Source of the DNA: Panulirus ornatus
Lineage: Eukaryota > Arthropoda > Malacostraca > Decapoda > Palinuridae
NCBI RefSeq assembly: GCF_036320965.1
Contig: NC_092257.1
Location: 21,373,913 to 21,437,912, forward strand
Direction of reading: 5' to 3'
DNA: 64,000 nucleotides
Each line of letters begins with the position of its first letter. Position 1 is the stretch's first letter. This document shows positions 16,367 through 29,679 of this stretch, in pieces. The notes beneath the pieces are model-generated. The model had not been told where the DNA came from and made no database searches. It saw only the letters and a program-made list of their open reading frames with translations. The position numbers were made by a program, and so were the translations under genes.

Positions 16367-17247
16367 TGGCCTTCTTTGGCAAAGCGAGTCTCACGCACCA
16401 TCGCTATGTTAATGTTGTATATTCCAAAAGCCCATGAGGGGCTGGAGCATCACCGCCGCTTGTCTGGACGGCCGGGTTCGTCTGAATGACCTGAGAATGT
16501 GAGACGCACATTCCACGTCGTCACATTTGGGTTAAAGTACCGATGATGTATTACGAGTTCCGAACGCCTGCGTTGCAGTGGGATGGAAAGGAGAGAAACC
16601 TCCAGCCTCTTTCCTAGCCCCATCTTCGAGATGACGTAGACTGTGTGAGGAATGAGTCAGACGTGCCAGAACTACGGCGACATCTGGCGGCGTCTTGCCA
16701 AGAGACACCAGAGTCCTGACCATTCTTCATGCTGCTTGGCAGCCGTGAGGCCCAGCGATGTCCACCACCACGCGCCGCCTTCCTGACTCCCTCCAGAGAA
16801 CTTTGAACTTTGCTGCGCGAGCTGAACAGTTCTGAACAGTCCCCAGGCTATTCACTGAGTCCTGGTGGCTACACCCTCATCGTCATAGTGACTGAAAGGC
16901 CTCCTGACTGTAGATCTATTCTAATAGCGACCTCCTCCTCCTCCTGCGTCCGCTTGACGCCACACACTTCAGCGAGGGATAACAGGAGCACCCAGGCACA
17001 TAAGGCTGCCAGAGGGAGACGCCAGGAGCCCTTTGGTTCTCATTCCTTTTTTGGGTATTAGATCCACCAGTCCTCCACATAGCACGAGTCGCTGTCATAT
17101 GACACCTCGGCATCAGAATTTGGGTTCTAGTAGAGCCACGGAGGAGTTCGAGGTTCTCCTCCTCACCTTACAGGCGCTAGCAGCAGCTGCAGGATGTGTG
17201 AGGTACCGGGCATCGAACTGACCTTAAGACACTGCTGTACCTGTACA

Positions 17248-17249
<2 letters not shown>
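16367..17249. other. Unrecognised sequence
   Basis: About 880 bp with no recognisable ORF, RNA or repeat. The scattered ORFs of 61-83 codons have no family features. Confidence 0.35.

Positions 17250-17312
<63 letters not shown>
17250..17312. repeat. (CA)n microsatellite
   Basis: About 31 CA units, ending in a short (ACTC)n. Confidence 0.97.
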
Positions 17313-17316
<4 letters not shown>

Positions 17317-17765
17317 TCACCAGGAGATATCAAAACTCTAAGGTGAGGACACGTCCAGCTTGACGTGCACCCACACCCTCTGGCTGTGGACGAGGCATGT
17401 CACTGTCTTGACCGGGTCCTTTGCTGCCTTCAGCTCTGCCATAACTCATGCTCACCTGCCAATTACGGGTGCGAGCTTCAAGCTCTCTAGAAATATACTT
17501 AATTTATGTCCACCTACAAAGGAGTCTCCTTGGAGCGTCGAACAGTATCTTCGTATACTTTAGTGTCTGTTTACCTACAAATCAGCTCCTTTGCAAGTTA
17601 AAGTAATGGTCTTTAGCTTTCGGTCATCTGTGCTGAAAATTAACAGCCGACAACAATATAATAAAAATCCTGGACGCTTACTGAGAAGAAAAAGAGAGAG
17701 AGAGAGAAAAAAAAAAGGAGGGAGCACAAGACAACGGACGAGGGCGAATGATGCCACACTTCTCG
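17313..17765. other. Unrecognised sequence
   Basis: No gene recognised. A purine-rich run lies at about 17688-17720. Confidence 0.35.
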
Positions 17766-17815
17766 CGTCCGTTCGTCCGTCCGTCCACCCATCCGTCCGT
17801 ATGTCCGTACGTCCC
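17766..17815. repeat. (CCGT)n imperfect tetranucleotide
   Basis: About 12 imperfect cgtc/ccgt units. Confidence 0.85.
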
Positions 17816-17900
17816 ACACATGACCTGCTAACATGGACGTATGTCCGCTGTTGTGAACCTAAAAAGAATCTGATATCACTGTGATCATTTTAGAGACTGT

Positions 17901-17926
17901 CCCCCCCCCCTCCTCCTCTTCCCCCC

Positions 17927-17957
<31 letters not shown>

Positions 17958-17960
17958 ACA
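17901..17960. repeat. Poly-C then (CA)n
   Basis: C-runs of 10 and about 23, separated by tcctcctctt, then nine CA units. Confidence 0.95.
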
Positions 17961-18599
17961 CCACACAAGGGGCACGTGAGACTGGCGCCAAAGACGTAAG
18001 GAGCGTCAGCAAATGCTAGTCTCCACGGTAGACGACCGGCCCTCCTCCGGATCCCCACGAAGGAACTTTACCGGCACCAACAGACACACGTACACAGACA
18101 ACACCCGCCCACCTGTACTCCCCCTAGAAGCCAGACGACAACGACCCCCTCCTTGCCTTCGCCCACCCGCAGACACTACTTGTTCTATGTGTTTCCCATC
18201 GCTTGCAACAAGCACACCGTACTCACTCTACGATAAACCCTGGTCAAGATGCCTACAACACCCTCACCTTTAAGTGCATCGCCTGTGTGTTAAGTGCCAC
18301 TGTAGTACACCGTAAATACATACCCCTTTATTCACCATAAGTGCACCATAGCGCGTAGCGTTCATCATACGTGAGGTGGCATTGCGTTTATGTAATTCTG
18401 GATGACTTTAAGCGAACCCTCATCACTATCAGCATGCCGGTGTGTCTGTGCCTTGTGTGTTTCTATCTGGTTCCAATCACATTAAGAGATCTGCGTGGTC
18501 ACGGCAAGTGGTCTACAATCAGTCTAGGTGACCCGGGTGTGTCATGTTCAGGAAATGGTACATCATATTTAACCTCCAGCCACTGGAGGAGTGCGAATA
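17961..18599. other. Unrecognised sequence
   Basis: No gene or repeat recognised. Confidence 0.35.
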
Positions 18600-18730
18600 T
18601 GAAAGGAGGAGGACGAAGACCAGGAGGAGGAGAAGATGGTGGTAGTGGAGGAGGAGGAGGAGGAGGAAGAGGAAGAGAAGGACAAGAAGGAGGACAAGGA
18701 AGAAGTGATGGAAGAGGAGGCAGGAGAGGA
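18600..18730. repeat. Purine-rich GGA/GAA tract
   Basis: An almost pure purine strand of about 130 bp. It gives a Gly/Arg-rich translation on the plus strand that I regard as low complexity, not a gene. Confidence 0.75.
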
Positions 18731-18892
18731 TGTCAATAATGAAAAATCAAAACCGCAGTAAGGACTCTTTTTACCGCTGCAATTCACTGTGGTCCTCGGA
18801 GTATAGAACCCCACAAGATATCCCCACCACACCTCCCTCTGGCTCTCAAACACCTTCTCATCTGATGACTCTGCACTGACTTCTGTTCAACG

Positions 18893-19470
18893 GTACTCGG
18901 TGGAGGGGCTCACCTTCCCCGGGTGTCGCCTCGGTGCTCGGTGGAGGGGCTCACCTTCCCCGGGTGTCACCTCGGTGCTCGGTGGAGGGGCTCACCTTCC
19001 CCGGGTGTCGCCTCGGTGCTCGGTGGAGGGGCTCACCTTCCCCGGGTGTCGCCTCGGTGCTCGGTGGAGGAGCTCACCTTCCCCGGGTGTCACCTCGGTG
19101 CTCGGTGGAGGGGCTCACCTTCCCCGGGTGTCGCCTCGGTGCTCGGTGGAGGGGCTCACCTTCCTCCGGGTGTCACCTCGGTGCTCGGTGGAGGGGCTCA
19201 CCTTCCCCAGGTGTCGCCTCGGTGCTCGGTGGAGGGGCTCACCTTCCCCGGGTGTCGCCTCGGTGCTCGGTGGAGGGGCTTACCTTCCCCGGGTGTCACC
19301 TCGGTGCTCGGTGGAGGGGCTCACCTTCCCCGGGTGTCACCTCGGTGCTCGGTGGAGGGGCTCACCTTCCCCGGGTGTCACCTCGGTGCTCGGTGGAGGG
19401 GCTCACCTTCCCCGGGTGTCGCCTCGGTGCTCGGTGGAGGAGCTCACCTTCCTCCGGGTGTCGCCTCATC
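18893..19470. repeat. 41-bp minisatellite, ~14 copies
   Basis: The unit contains ctcggtgctcggtggagggg followed by ctcaccttccccgggtgtc. Starts are 41 bp apart (18931, 18972). The period is not a multiple of three, yet no frame contains a stop. All three plus frames therefore carry the same cyclic peptide (ORFs 18900-19556, 18923-19510, 18934-19476). GC-rich. Confidence 0.95.
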
Positions 19471-19751
19471 ATCTGAGCCTCTTGACTCATTCAGCGCTGA
19501 ACGGAACTGAAGGCCTTATTTCAGCAATGAGACCTTTGCATCCTCGTATCAGATGAGGGCCATGTGGACATGCAATTTACAGTCCTTTACTCTCATCTTG
19601 GTAAGATCCATTACGGCTTCAATTCATTCTATTTCACTTTAATCTTCTGTCCATAATGTCGACTGTTTTTGTTCTACTCTTATATATGCCATCATAGGAT
19701 TGCCATAGATCTCCCACAATTGACATTTCTTAATATTTGATTCGTGTTTTT

Positions 19752-19953
19752 CCGGCTAAAAGATTGCTACAGTTTAGCTTTGTTTCATCCTGCTAAAGGG
19801 TAGATAAAGTTTAGCTCTGTTACATCCTGCTAGAGGATAGGTAAAGTTTAGCTCTCTTATACCCTGCTAGAGGATAGCTATGCCTTAGCCCTGTTATACC
19901 CTCCCCCCTTAAAGGATAGGTACAGCTTAACTCTTATATCCTCCTAAAGGATG
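19752..19953. repeat. 37-bp minisatellite, ~5 diverged copies
   Basis: The unit contains aaagtttagctctgttacat and cctgctagaggatag. Starts lie about 37 bp apart. The last two copies are eroded. Confidence 0.8.
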
Positions 19954-20098
19954 TATTCAGTTTCTCTTTCATGTAAATCAGTCTTGGAATTCCTTCTTCT
20001 GAAGTTGAACTCCATCTTCAACTGCATCGTCGCGCAAGACAACCGTCCAACCTACACACTTCCAAGACCATGGGATATCTTTTTCCCCATCCCCGTAA

Positions 20099-20100
<2 letters not shown>

Positions 20101-20172
<72 letters not shown>
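20101..20172. repeat. (CT)n microsatellite
   Basis: 36 CT units. Confidence 0.98.
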
Positions 20173-20176
<4 letters not shown>

Positions 20177-20667
20177 GTCTGTAGATCTCCACCGTAGCAA
20201 GTATACATGGTGCATCAGGAAGTACTGGCTCCCTACCAGACGACATGGCCTCACAACAAGGACTTAAATTTCTCGCAGACCTTGCGAGATTATATGAAAT
20301 CTTCCTCACCGTCTATTTACCTTTGGTTGGTTAGATTTTGATGATGAGGAGGATGAATTAACCTGACCCAAACCCAGGTTCCTCCCTTCCAATCTCCCTC
20401 CACTGGACAGGTAGTCTACTGTCTATCTCCTTCAATTGGGCTGACTGATAATTCCGAATATCAAATGCTCTTCCCGTGTCACAGTTTCCCTGTATGACTG
20501 TAATCGATAGATTCGACCACAGAGCAGATCGCCGAATCATCAGCCGCCGCCGCCCCCCATCCACCACATTTCATTTTTTCTTTCTTTCTTCGGTGGATTT
20601 ACATTTTCTTGTCAAGCCAAACTCCTTGTCTTTTTCTTTTTACCAGACAACCCAGTCGTGGACCAAT
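20173..20667. other. Unrecognised sequence
   Basis: No gene recognised. Confidence 0.35.
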
Positions 20668-20805
20668 CAGGCCTCCTGTTGTCTGTCTTTCTCATGTAAA
20701 CTCAAGTAAACTCAGGCCTTCTGTCGTCTGTCTTTCCCATGTAAACCCATGCAAACTCAGGCCTCCTGTTGTCTGTCTCCCTAATGTAAACTCATGTAAA
20801 CTCAT
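20668..20805. repeat. 45-bp tandem repeat, 3 copies
   Basis: Units start at 20669, 20714 and 20759 (aggcctcctgttgtctgtct ... catgtaaactca). Confidence 0.88.
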
Positions 20806-20937
20806 GTACTACATAAAAGTTACCTTGATTATTTTTTTGTACTGATTTCCAAATAAAGGGAATGATAGGCATCATTTTCTTCGCAGTAACTTTTGATTAC
20901 ATTTAGATGTTTTCTCGTATGACGTCATATCTCTTAT

Positions 20938-21958
20938 TTAACACAGCACTTCTGTGATCTGGCTGTCATATCCCTGAGATCTAACACAGCATGTCCGTGA
21001 TCTGGGCGTGACATACCCTTGAGATCTAACATAGCAGGTACGTGATCTGGGCGTTACATACCCCTGAGATCTAACATAGCATGTCCGTGATCTGGGCGTT
21101 ACATACCCCTGAGATCTAACATAGCAGGTCCGTGATCTGGGCCTTACATAACCCTGAGATCTAACATAGCATGTCCGTGATCTAGGCGTTACATACCCGT
21201 GAGATCTAACACAGCATGTCCGTGATCTGGGCGTTATATACCCCTGATATCTAACATAGCATGTCCGTGATCTGGGCGTTACATACCCCTCAGATCTAAC
21301 ATAGCATGTCCGTGATCTGGGCGTTATATACCCCTGATATCTAACATAGCATGTCCGTGATCTGGGCGTTACATACCCCTGAGATCTAACATAGCAGGTC
21401 CGTGATCTGGGCGTTACATACCCGTGAGATCTAACATAGCATGTCCGTGATCTGGGCCTTACATAACCCTGAGATCTAACATAGCAGGTCCGTGATCTGG
21501 GCGTTACATACCCCTGAGATCTAACATAGCAGGTCCGTGATCTGGGCGTTATTATATACCCCTGAGATCTAACATAGCATGTCCGCGATCTCGGCGTTAT
21601 ATAACCCTGAGATCTAACATAGCAGGTCCGTGATCTGGGCCTTACATAACCCTGAGATCTAACATAGCAGGTCCGTGATCTGGGCGTTACATACCCCTGA
21701 GATCTAACATAGCAGGTCCGTGATCTGGGCGTTACATACCCCTGAGATCTAACATAGCAGGTCCGTGATCTGGGCGTTATTATATACCCCTGAGATCTAA
21801 CATAGCATGTCCGCGATCTCGGCGTTATATAACCCTGAGATCTAACATAGCAGGTCCGTGATCTGGGCGTTACATACCCCTGAGATCTAACATAGCAGGT
21901 CCGTGATCTGGGCGTTACATACCCCTGAGATCTAACATAGCAGGTCCGTGATCTGGGC
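20938..21958. repeat. 45-bp minisatellite, ~23 copies
   Basis: The unit contains gatctaacatagcaggtccg and tgatctgggcgttacatacc. Variants (gcaggt/gcatgt, gcgttacata/gccttacata/gcgttatata) are interspersed, and a two-copy insertion attata recurs at ~21552 and ~21780. The 15-codon period leaves the minus strand open for 394 codons (cycle TPRSRTCYVRSQGYV). I regard this as a by-product of the period. Confidence 0.95.
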
Positions 21959-22211
21959 TTCAAGCGAGGTCTCGCCTTCTGCTCGACCATGATTTTCCTG
22001 TGTCCATCTCTGACGTACGTACACAGGGCCACTGATCCGTCCCCGTTCGAACAAGGGTAAACGCCTCGTAGGTAGCCAGTCTTAAGAGGTGGTGGTCCAG
22101 GTGTGGCCATTTCGAAGGGCATTGTTTAAAAGGCCACGTTGATACCGATCCATTGAATACATGTAGCATCAGACCTGCTGAGATGTGAGAATAAGTCGTT
22201 TAAATAACTTC

Positions 22212-22680
22212 TTGAGCACGACAGTACGACCCTTGGACACGACGGGACGACGCTTGGACACGACGGTACGATGCTTGGACACGACGGTACGATGCTTGAG
22301 CACGACAGTACGACCCTTGAACACGACGAGACGACCGTTAGACACGACGGTACGACCCTTAGACACGACGGGACGACCCTTGGACACGACGGGACGACCC
22401 TTAGACACGACGGTACGACGCTTGAGCACGACAGTACGACCCTTGGACGTGACGAGACAACCCTTAGACACGACAGCACGACCCTTAGACACGATGGGAC
22501 GACCCTTGGACACGACGGGACGACCCTTAGACACGACGGTACGACGCTTGGACACGACGGTACGATGCTTGAGCACGACAGTACGACGCTTAGACAGGAC
22601 GGTACGACCCTTAGACACGACGGTACGACCCTTGAACACGACGGTACGACCCTTAGACACGACGGTACGAACCGGTAGGT
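22212..22680. repeat. 21-bp minisatellite, ~22 copies
   Basis: The unit is of the type acgacggtacgacccttagac, with gagcac, gaacac and ggacac variants. Open in several frames on both strands because 21 is divisible by three. Related in sequence to the arrays at 4.6, 14.7 and 35 kb. Confidence 0.95.
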
Positions 22681-22689
22681 ACGATGGCC

Positions 22690-22980
22690 TGGCATCTAAC
22701 CAGACTCTACGTGGGTCAGGTCAAAGCTCAGGGGCCAATCCTACCAGTGAGACGCACCTTCCCTACCGAAGGTCAGACCATTCGTGCCCACACGACGCAC
22801 CGTCGTGCTCAAGGGTCGTACCGTCATGCACAAAAGGGGTGGGGTGGGTTGGGGGGTGGCGGGGGGTGATGACACTCACCAATAACCCCCCTTCCCCTCC
22901 CCCCCCATCATGCAAGACAGTGGCAGCTGTAATCTCAAATGGCGTCCGTCGATCAATCGGCGGGTGGGGGAGAGGCGAGC

Positions 22981-23016
<36 letters not shown>

Positions 23017-23387
23017 TTCCCACACAAGCGCATTCCCAATCCGTTACGTTAAGAGTTCAGTTACCCCCCCATCTCCTCAACAACCAACCACCCCTCCCCC
23101 CAACCCCACCACCCCACCACCACCTCAACCCCTTTCACAGTCGATGACAACCAAACCTTCCTTCTTCTAACCCCCCCTCCACCCCCAACCCCCGCTCACC
23201 CCTCCAACACACCGACAATTATCGTACCGGACGCGACACGCTGCCTCATCACGAAGACCTAACAAGCCAGATGGGGGTTCCCACTCGTCGCACGCCCTTG
23301 ACGAAGAAGCGACATGTCCCCTCGACTCCTGAGCCAGCAGCGCCACGTCCCTCCCTCCTCCCACCTCACCCTTCTCCCTCCGACCTG

Positions 23388-23390
<3 letters not shown>
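22690..23390. other. Unrecognised sequence with (GA)n and C-rich tracts
   Basis: Contains an isolated diverged copy of the 21-bp motif (~22795-22830), (GA)n at 22985-23013 and a C-rich stretch at 23060-23200. No gene seen. Confidence 0.4.

Positions 23391-23419
<29 letters not shown>
23391..23419. repeat. (GT)n microsatellite
   Basis: About 14 TG units. Confidence 0.96.
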
Positions 23420-24115
<696 letters not shown>

Positions 24116-24334
24116 TCCCTGGGGATAGGGAAGAAAGAATACTTCCCACGTATTCCCTGCGTGTCGTAGAAGGCGACTAAAGGGGAGGGAGCGGGAGACT
24201 GGAAATCCTCCCCTCTCCTTTTTTAATTTTCCAAAAGAGGAACAGAGAAGGGGCCAAGTGAGGACATTCCCTCAAATGCTCTGTCCTCTGTTCTTAACGC
24301 TACCTCACTAATGCGGGAAATGGCGAATAGCATG

Positions 24335-24337
<3 letters not shown>
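24116..24337 (+). mobile_element. SINE-B copy 5
   Basis: Full-length type: atccctggggataggg head, gaatacttcccacgtattcc hairpin, gtcgtagaaggcgactaaa, then tgctctgtcctctgttctta and the 3' block gctacctcactaatgcggg. Flanked by (AT)n on both sides. Subtype with gaaagaatac in place of gattaagaatac. Confidence 0.87.

Positions 24338-24410
<73 letters not shown>
24338..24410. repeat. (AT)n between two SINE-B copies
   Basis: About 36 AT units separating tandem same-strand SINE-B copies 5 and 6. Confidence 0.97.
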
Positions 24411-25812
<1,402 letters not shown>

Positions 25813-25814
25813 GT

Positions 25815-26251
25815 ATATGAGCAGGACAAGAACAAATGCCTTATGACCATTGTATTGACTGGAGTAATGCCATCTCAGATATTAACTCAAACTCCTGTAC
25901 CACGAGAAATGTCACTGAATCTTCTATCATCAAACACACAAAGAACTGTAACATTAATATTAGTGAAGGTCGATACAAATTGGACAGCTTTATTGTTGAT
26001 GAAATGTGTAAACTGTTCCCGTTCTTGTCCACATAATAAATTTCATGATACGCTTCTTGCCACATTCGAAGGCACCCGAGCTCCATTCGGATTGTCGCTT
26101 GTTTACGAAATGTCGTCCTAGCTACGTCTCTTCATCTTATATCAACAGACTGTTATTTATTTCTTTCTTGTGTCTCCCCTGATGATGTGATTATTACACG
26201 AAAGTGCACTTGGGAACTTATCGTGTTTCATTTCTCCGTGGACTCACAGGA
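25815..26251 (+). mobile_element. Penelope-like element 3' segment with terminal region
   Basis: Begins at a GQEQ/NAL-like junction (aggacaagaacaaatgcctt), lacks ~22 bp, then reads DHCIDWSNA and ESSIIKHTKNCNINISEG, the C-terminal part of the GIY-YIG nuclease (HxxxDW and the distal E). It stops at about 26036. Downstream is a ~210-bp terminal region (tagctacgtctcttcat ... gactcacaggaatat) that recurs at 26.9, 38.7 and 38.9 kb. It is bounded on the right by a short (AT)n. Confidence 0.78.
26168..26215 (+). ncRNA. Candidate hammerhead ribozyme in Penelope terminal region
   Basis: Core ctgatga at ~26179, then a short stem-loop (gtg ... cac) and gaaa, followed by a tiny agtgcact hairpin whose distal T-T would be the U16.1/H17 cleavage dinucleotide. 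Flanking tccc (before ctgatga) can pair with ggga (after the site) as stem I. Hammerhead motifs are known in Penelope-like terminal repeats. The assignment here is by motif and by hand-drawn pairing only; the first pair of stem II looks mismatched. Confidence 0.45.
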
Positions 26252-26270
26252 ATATATATATATATATATA
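26252..26270. repeat. Short (AT)n
   Basis: Nine AT units between the Penelope terminal region and a SINE-B 3' end. Confidence 0.9.
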
Positions 26271-26511
26271 TCTTTTTTTTTTTTCAAACTATTCGCCATT
26301 TCCCGCGTTAGCGAGGTAGCGTTAAGAACAGAGAACTGGGCCACTGAGGGAATATCCTCCCCTGGCCCCCTTCTCTATTCCTTCTTTTGGAAAATTAAAA
26401 AAAATTGAGAGGGGAGGATTTCCAGCCCCCCGCTCCCTCCCCTTTTAGTCGCCTTCTACGACACGCAGGGAATACGTGGGAAGTATTCTTTCTCCCCTAT
26501 CCCCAGAGATA
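26271..26511 (-). mobile_element. SINE-B copy 7
   Basis: Full length on the minus strand, with tcgccatttcccgcgttagc (3' block, plus-strand view) at the left and ctatccccagagat at the right. (AT)n on both sides. Confidence 0.87.
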
Positions 26512-26975
<464 letters not shown>

Positions 26976-27395
26976 TAACAGAAGGTCCCAGAGCCCCGTT
27001 TTTCATCATGGGTGACACTTGAACTCAAACAGAAAAACACGGAAGGGAAAAGAGCCCTCTGCCATCAGGTGCGGTGAACACGGAGGGGGGGGAATATCTT
27101 AAGTCATCGTGGACTCATTGTGGGCAGATATACGGCAGAGATCCCAAGGTGTGCAGCGGAGGGTCATAATCTGTCTCGTGATTGGCTGAGAAGCGAGTTA
27201 TTAACCAGCCAATAAAGCATCAGTATGACCCGTTGTTGTCAGACCTGATCAATACATAGGGGGAGGGGGGGGAGGTGGGTGTCCGGGGCTCTGTGGCGGC
27301 GGCCCAGGGCTGGAATGTGGTCAATGTTGGTTGGCTGACGGAGGTAGGTGTGAGGGGGGGGGGGACGAGGGGAGGAAGATGAGGAGGAGGAGGAG

Positions 27396-27399
<4 letters not shown>
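26976..27399. other. Unrecognised sequence with paired CCAAT motifs
   Basis: Contains gtgattggctg (~27178) and cagccaataaag (~27207) 29 bp apart in opposite orientation, plus G-runs and a (GGA)n edge. No gene recognised. Confidence 0.35.
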
Positions 27400-28100
<701 letters not shown>

Positions 28101-28735
28101 TTCATCAGTGTTTGTCTTCCATGTGATCTTAGTGAATGTTTACCCTCCAAGTGATCTTAGTGACTGTTTACCCTCCAAGTGATCTTAGTGACTGTTTACC
28201 CTCCAAGTGATCTTAGTGACTGTTTACCCTCCAAGTGATCTTAGTGACTGTTTACCCTCCAAGTGATCTTAGTGACTGTTTACCCTCCAAGTGATCTTAG
28301 TGACTGTTTACCCTCCAAGTGATCTTAGTGACTGTTTACCCTCCAAGTGATCTTAGTGACTGTTTACCCTCCAAGTGATCTTAGTGACTGTTTACCCTCC
28401 AAGTGATCTTAGTGACTGTTTACCCTCCAAGTGATCTTAGTGACTGTTTACCCTCCAAGTGATCTTAGTGACTGTTTACCCTCCAAGTGATCTTAGTGAC
28501 TGTTTACCCTCCAAGTGATCTTAGTGACTGTTTACCCTCCAAGTGATCTTAGTGACTGTTTACCCTCCAAGTGATCTTAGTGACTGTTTACCCTCCAAGT
28601 GATCTTAGTGACTGTTTGCCCTCCATGTGATCTAGGTGACTATTTACCTTCTATGTGATCCTAGTGACTATTTACCCTCCATGTGATCGTAGTGACTGTT
28701 TACCCTCCAAGTGATCTTAGTGACTGTTCTTCACA
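28101..28735. repeat. 28-bp minisatellite, ~22 copies, highly homogeneous
   Basis: The unit is gatcttagtgactgtttacc plus ctccaagt. The central ~17 copies are identical by eye. Edge copies (before 28145 and after 28610) carry substitutions, the usual pattern of a recently homogenised core. Confidence 0.96.
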
Positions 28736-28767
28736 TAGTCTTAGCGGGGTCTTTGTTCTCCATGTTC

Positions 28768-28868
28768 ACATGCTTCACATGCCCTGGTTCAATCCAGCGA
28801 CAGCACGTCGACCCCGGTATACCACATCGTTCCAATTTACTCTATTCCTTGCACGCCTTTCACCCTTT
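28768..28868 (-). mobile_element. LINE-R fragment (C-terminal codons)
   Basis: About 100 bp matching the last codons of the LINE-R ORF on the minus strand (gcttcacatgccctggttca ... cacgcctttcaccc). Unlike most copies it is not flanked by (AT)n. Confidence 0.8.
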
Positions 28869-29104
28869 TGCTCTTTGCATACCAACGTCCCATCAGCCGT
28901 GGTCCTAATGACGAATCATGGTACGTTAGAACCTTACTACGTTTCTATTTACGAAGTAAGGGTCGGAGATCGGTTTGGCTGAGTTTCAACACCTTGATAA
29001 AGTCAGGGGAAATGTTTTGAGTTGGAGAACTCTGGCGAAAGACAGTGGATAATGGCTTAAGGTTCCACAGCTGTTTTTAATAGTTTTTTTTTTCTCTCTC
29101 TCCC

Positions 29105-29600
29105 CTTACTTAGTGGTTAGTTTGGTAGGGAAGAGGAAGAAGCAAGACACTGGGGAAAGGTAAGAAGTAAAGCAAGGGAAGAGAATGCTGTTGGAGGATA
29201 CACATGTCTCAACACTGATCACTTTTTAACTGTTGCAAACCCGGAGACTCAAATTAAAATAGCGACATGATGACACCAAGAAGTCAGTCCAAGTTGGTTT
29301 TTTTCCCCCTCCAACTTAAATTAACCTTCTTACGACAGTTACCATTTGTCGAAGACATCCTATTTGTCGACATCACCCCAGAGATATGAGGAGGTGGTAC
29401 TTAACCTGCACATTGATGGGATCAAATCCTATGACACTCTCCTTCCAATAGTGGTCATTATAAGGAATCACCATTATATATGGCCCATCTGAATACCTTA
29501 TGACGCTCCCCCCACCCACCCATATTAGACACACACCCGGGTCATGTATGGAAGCACTGCAGTTATATACACAAGGGGGGCAATGGCCTCCGTTAAGACA
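29105..29600 (+). repeat. Left arm of ~450-bp inverted repeat
   Basis: From about 29163 to 29598 this sequence recurs in reverse complement at 36069-36512. The inner ~165 bp (29435-29598) appear identical by eye, and the outer part has a few substitutions. Similarity continues weakly outward to ~29105 (ggtagggaagaggaagaagc). No coding content recognised. Confidence 0.9.
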
Positions 29601-29679
29601 GGGGGAAACCCCCCTTCACAAGACTGAAGAATGTTAAGAAGACTAGATGAGATTCCCTGAGGAACAGATCTCAGGAACA

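Noticed and set aside
20938..22122. 394-codon minus-strand ORF with TPRSRTCYVRSQGYV cycle as a repeat protein gene
   Set aside because: It is the translation of a 45-bp minisatellite. The frame stays open only because the period is a multiple of three; there is no unique domain or splice support.
22169..23147. 320-codon plus and 163-189-codon minus ORFs
   Set aside because: They derive from the 21-bp array and have no features outside the repeat.
28101..28735. CRISPR array
   Set aside because: 28-bp units are directly tandem with no unique spacers; a eukaryotic minisatellite.
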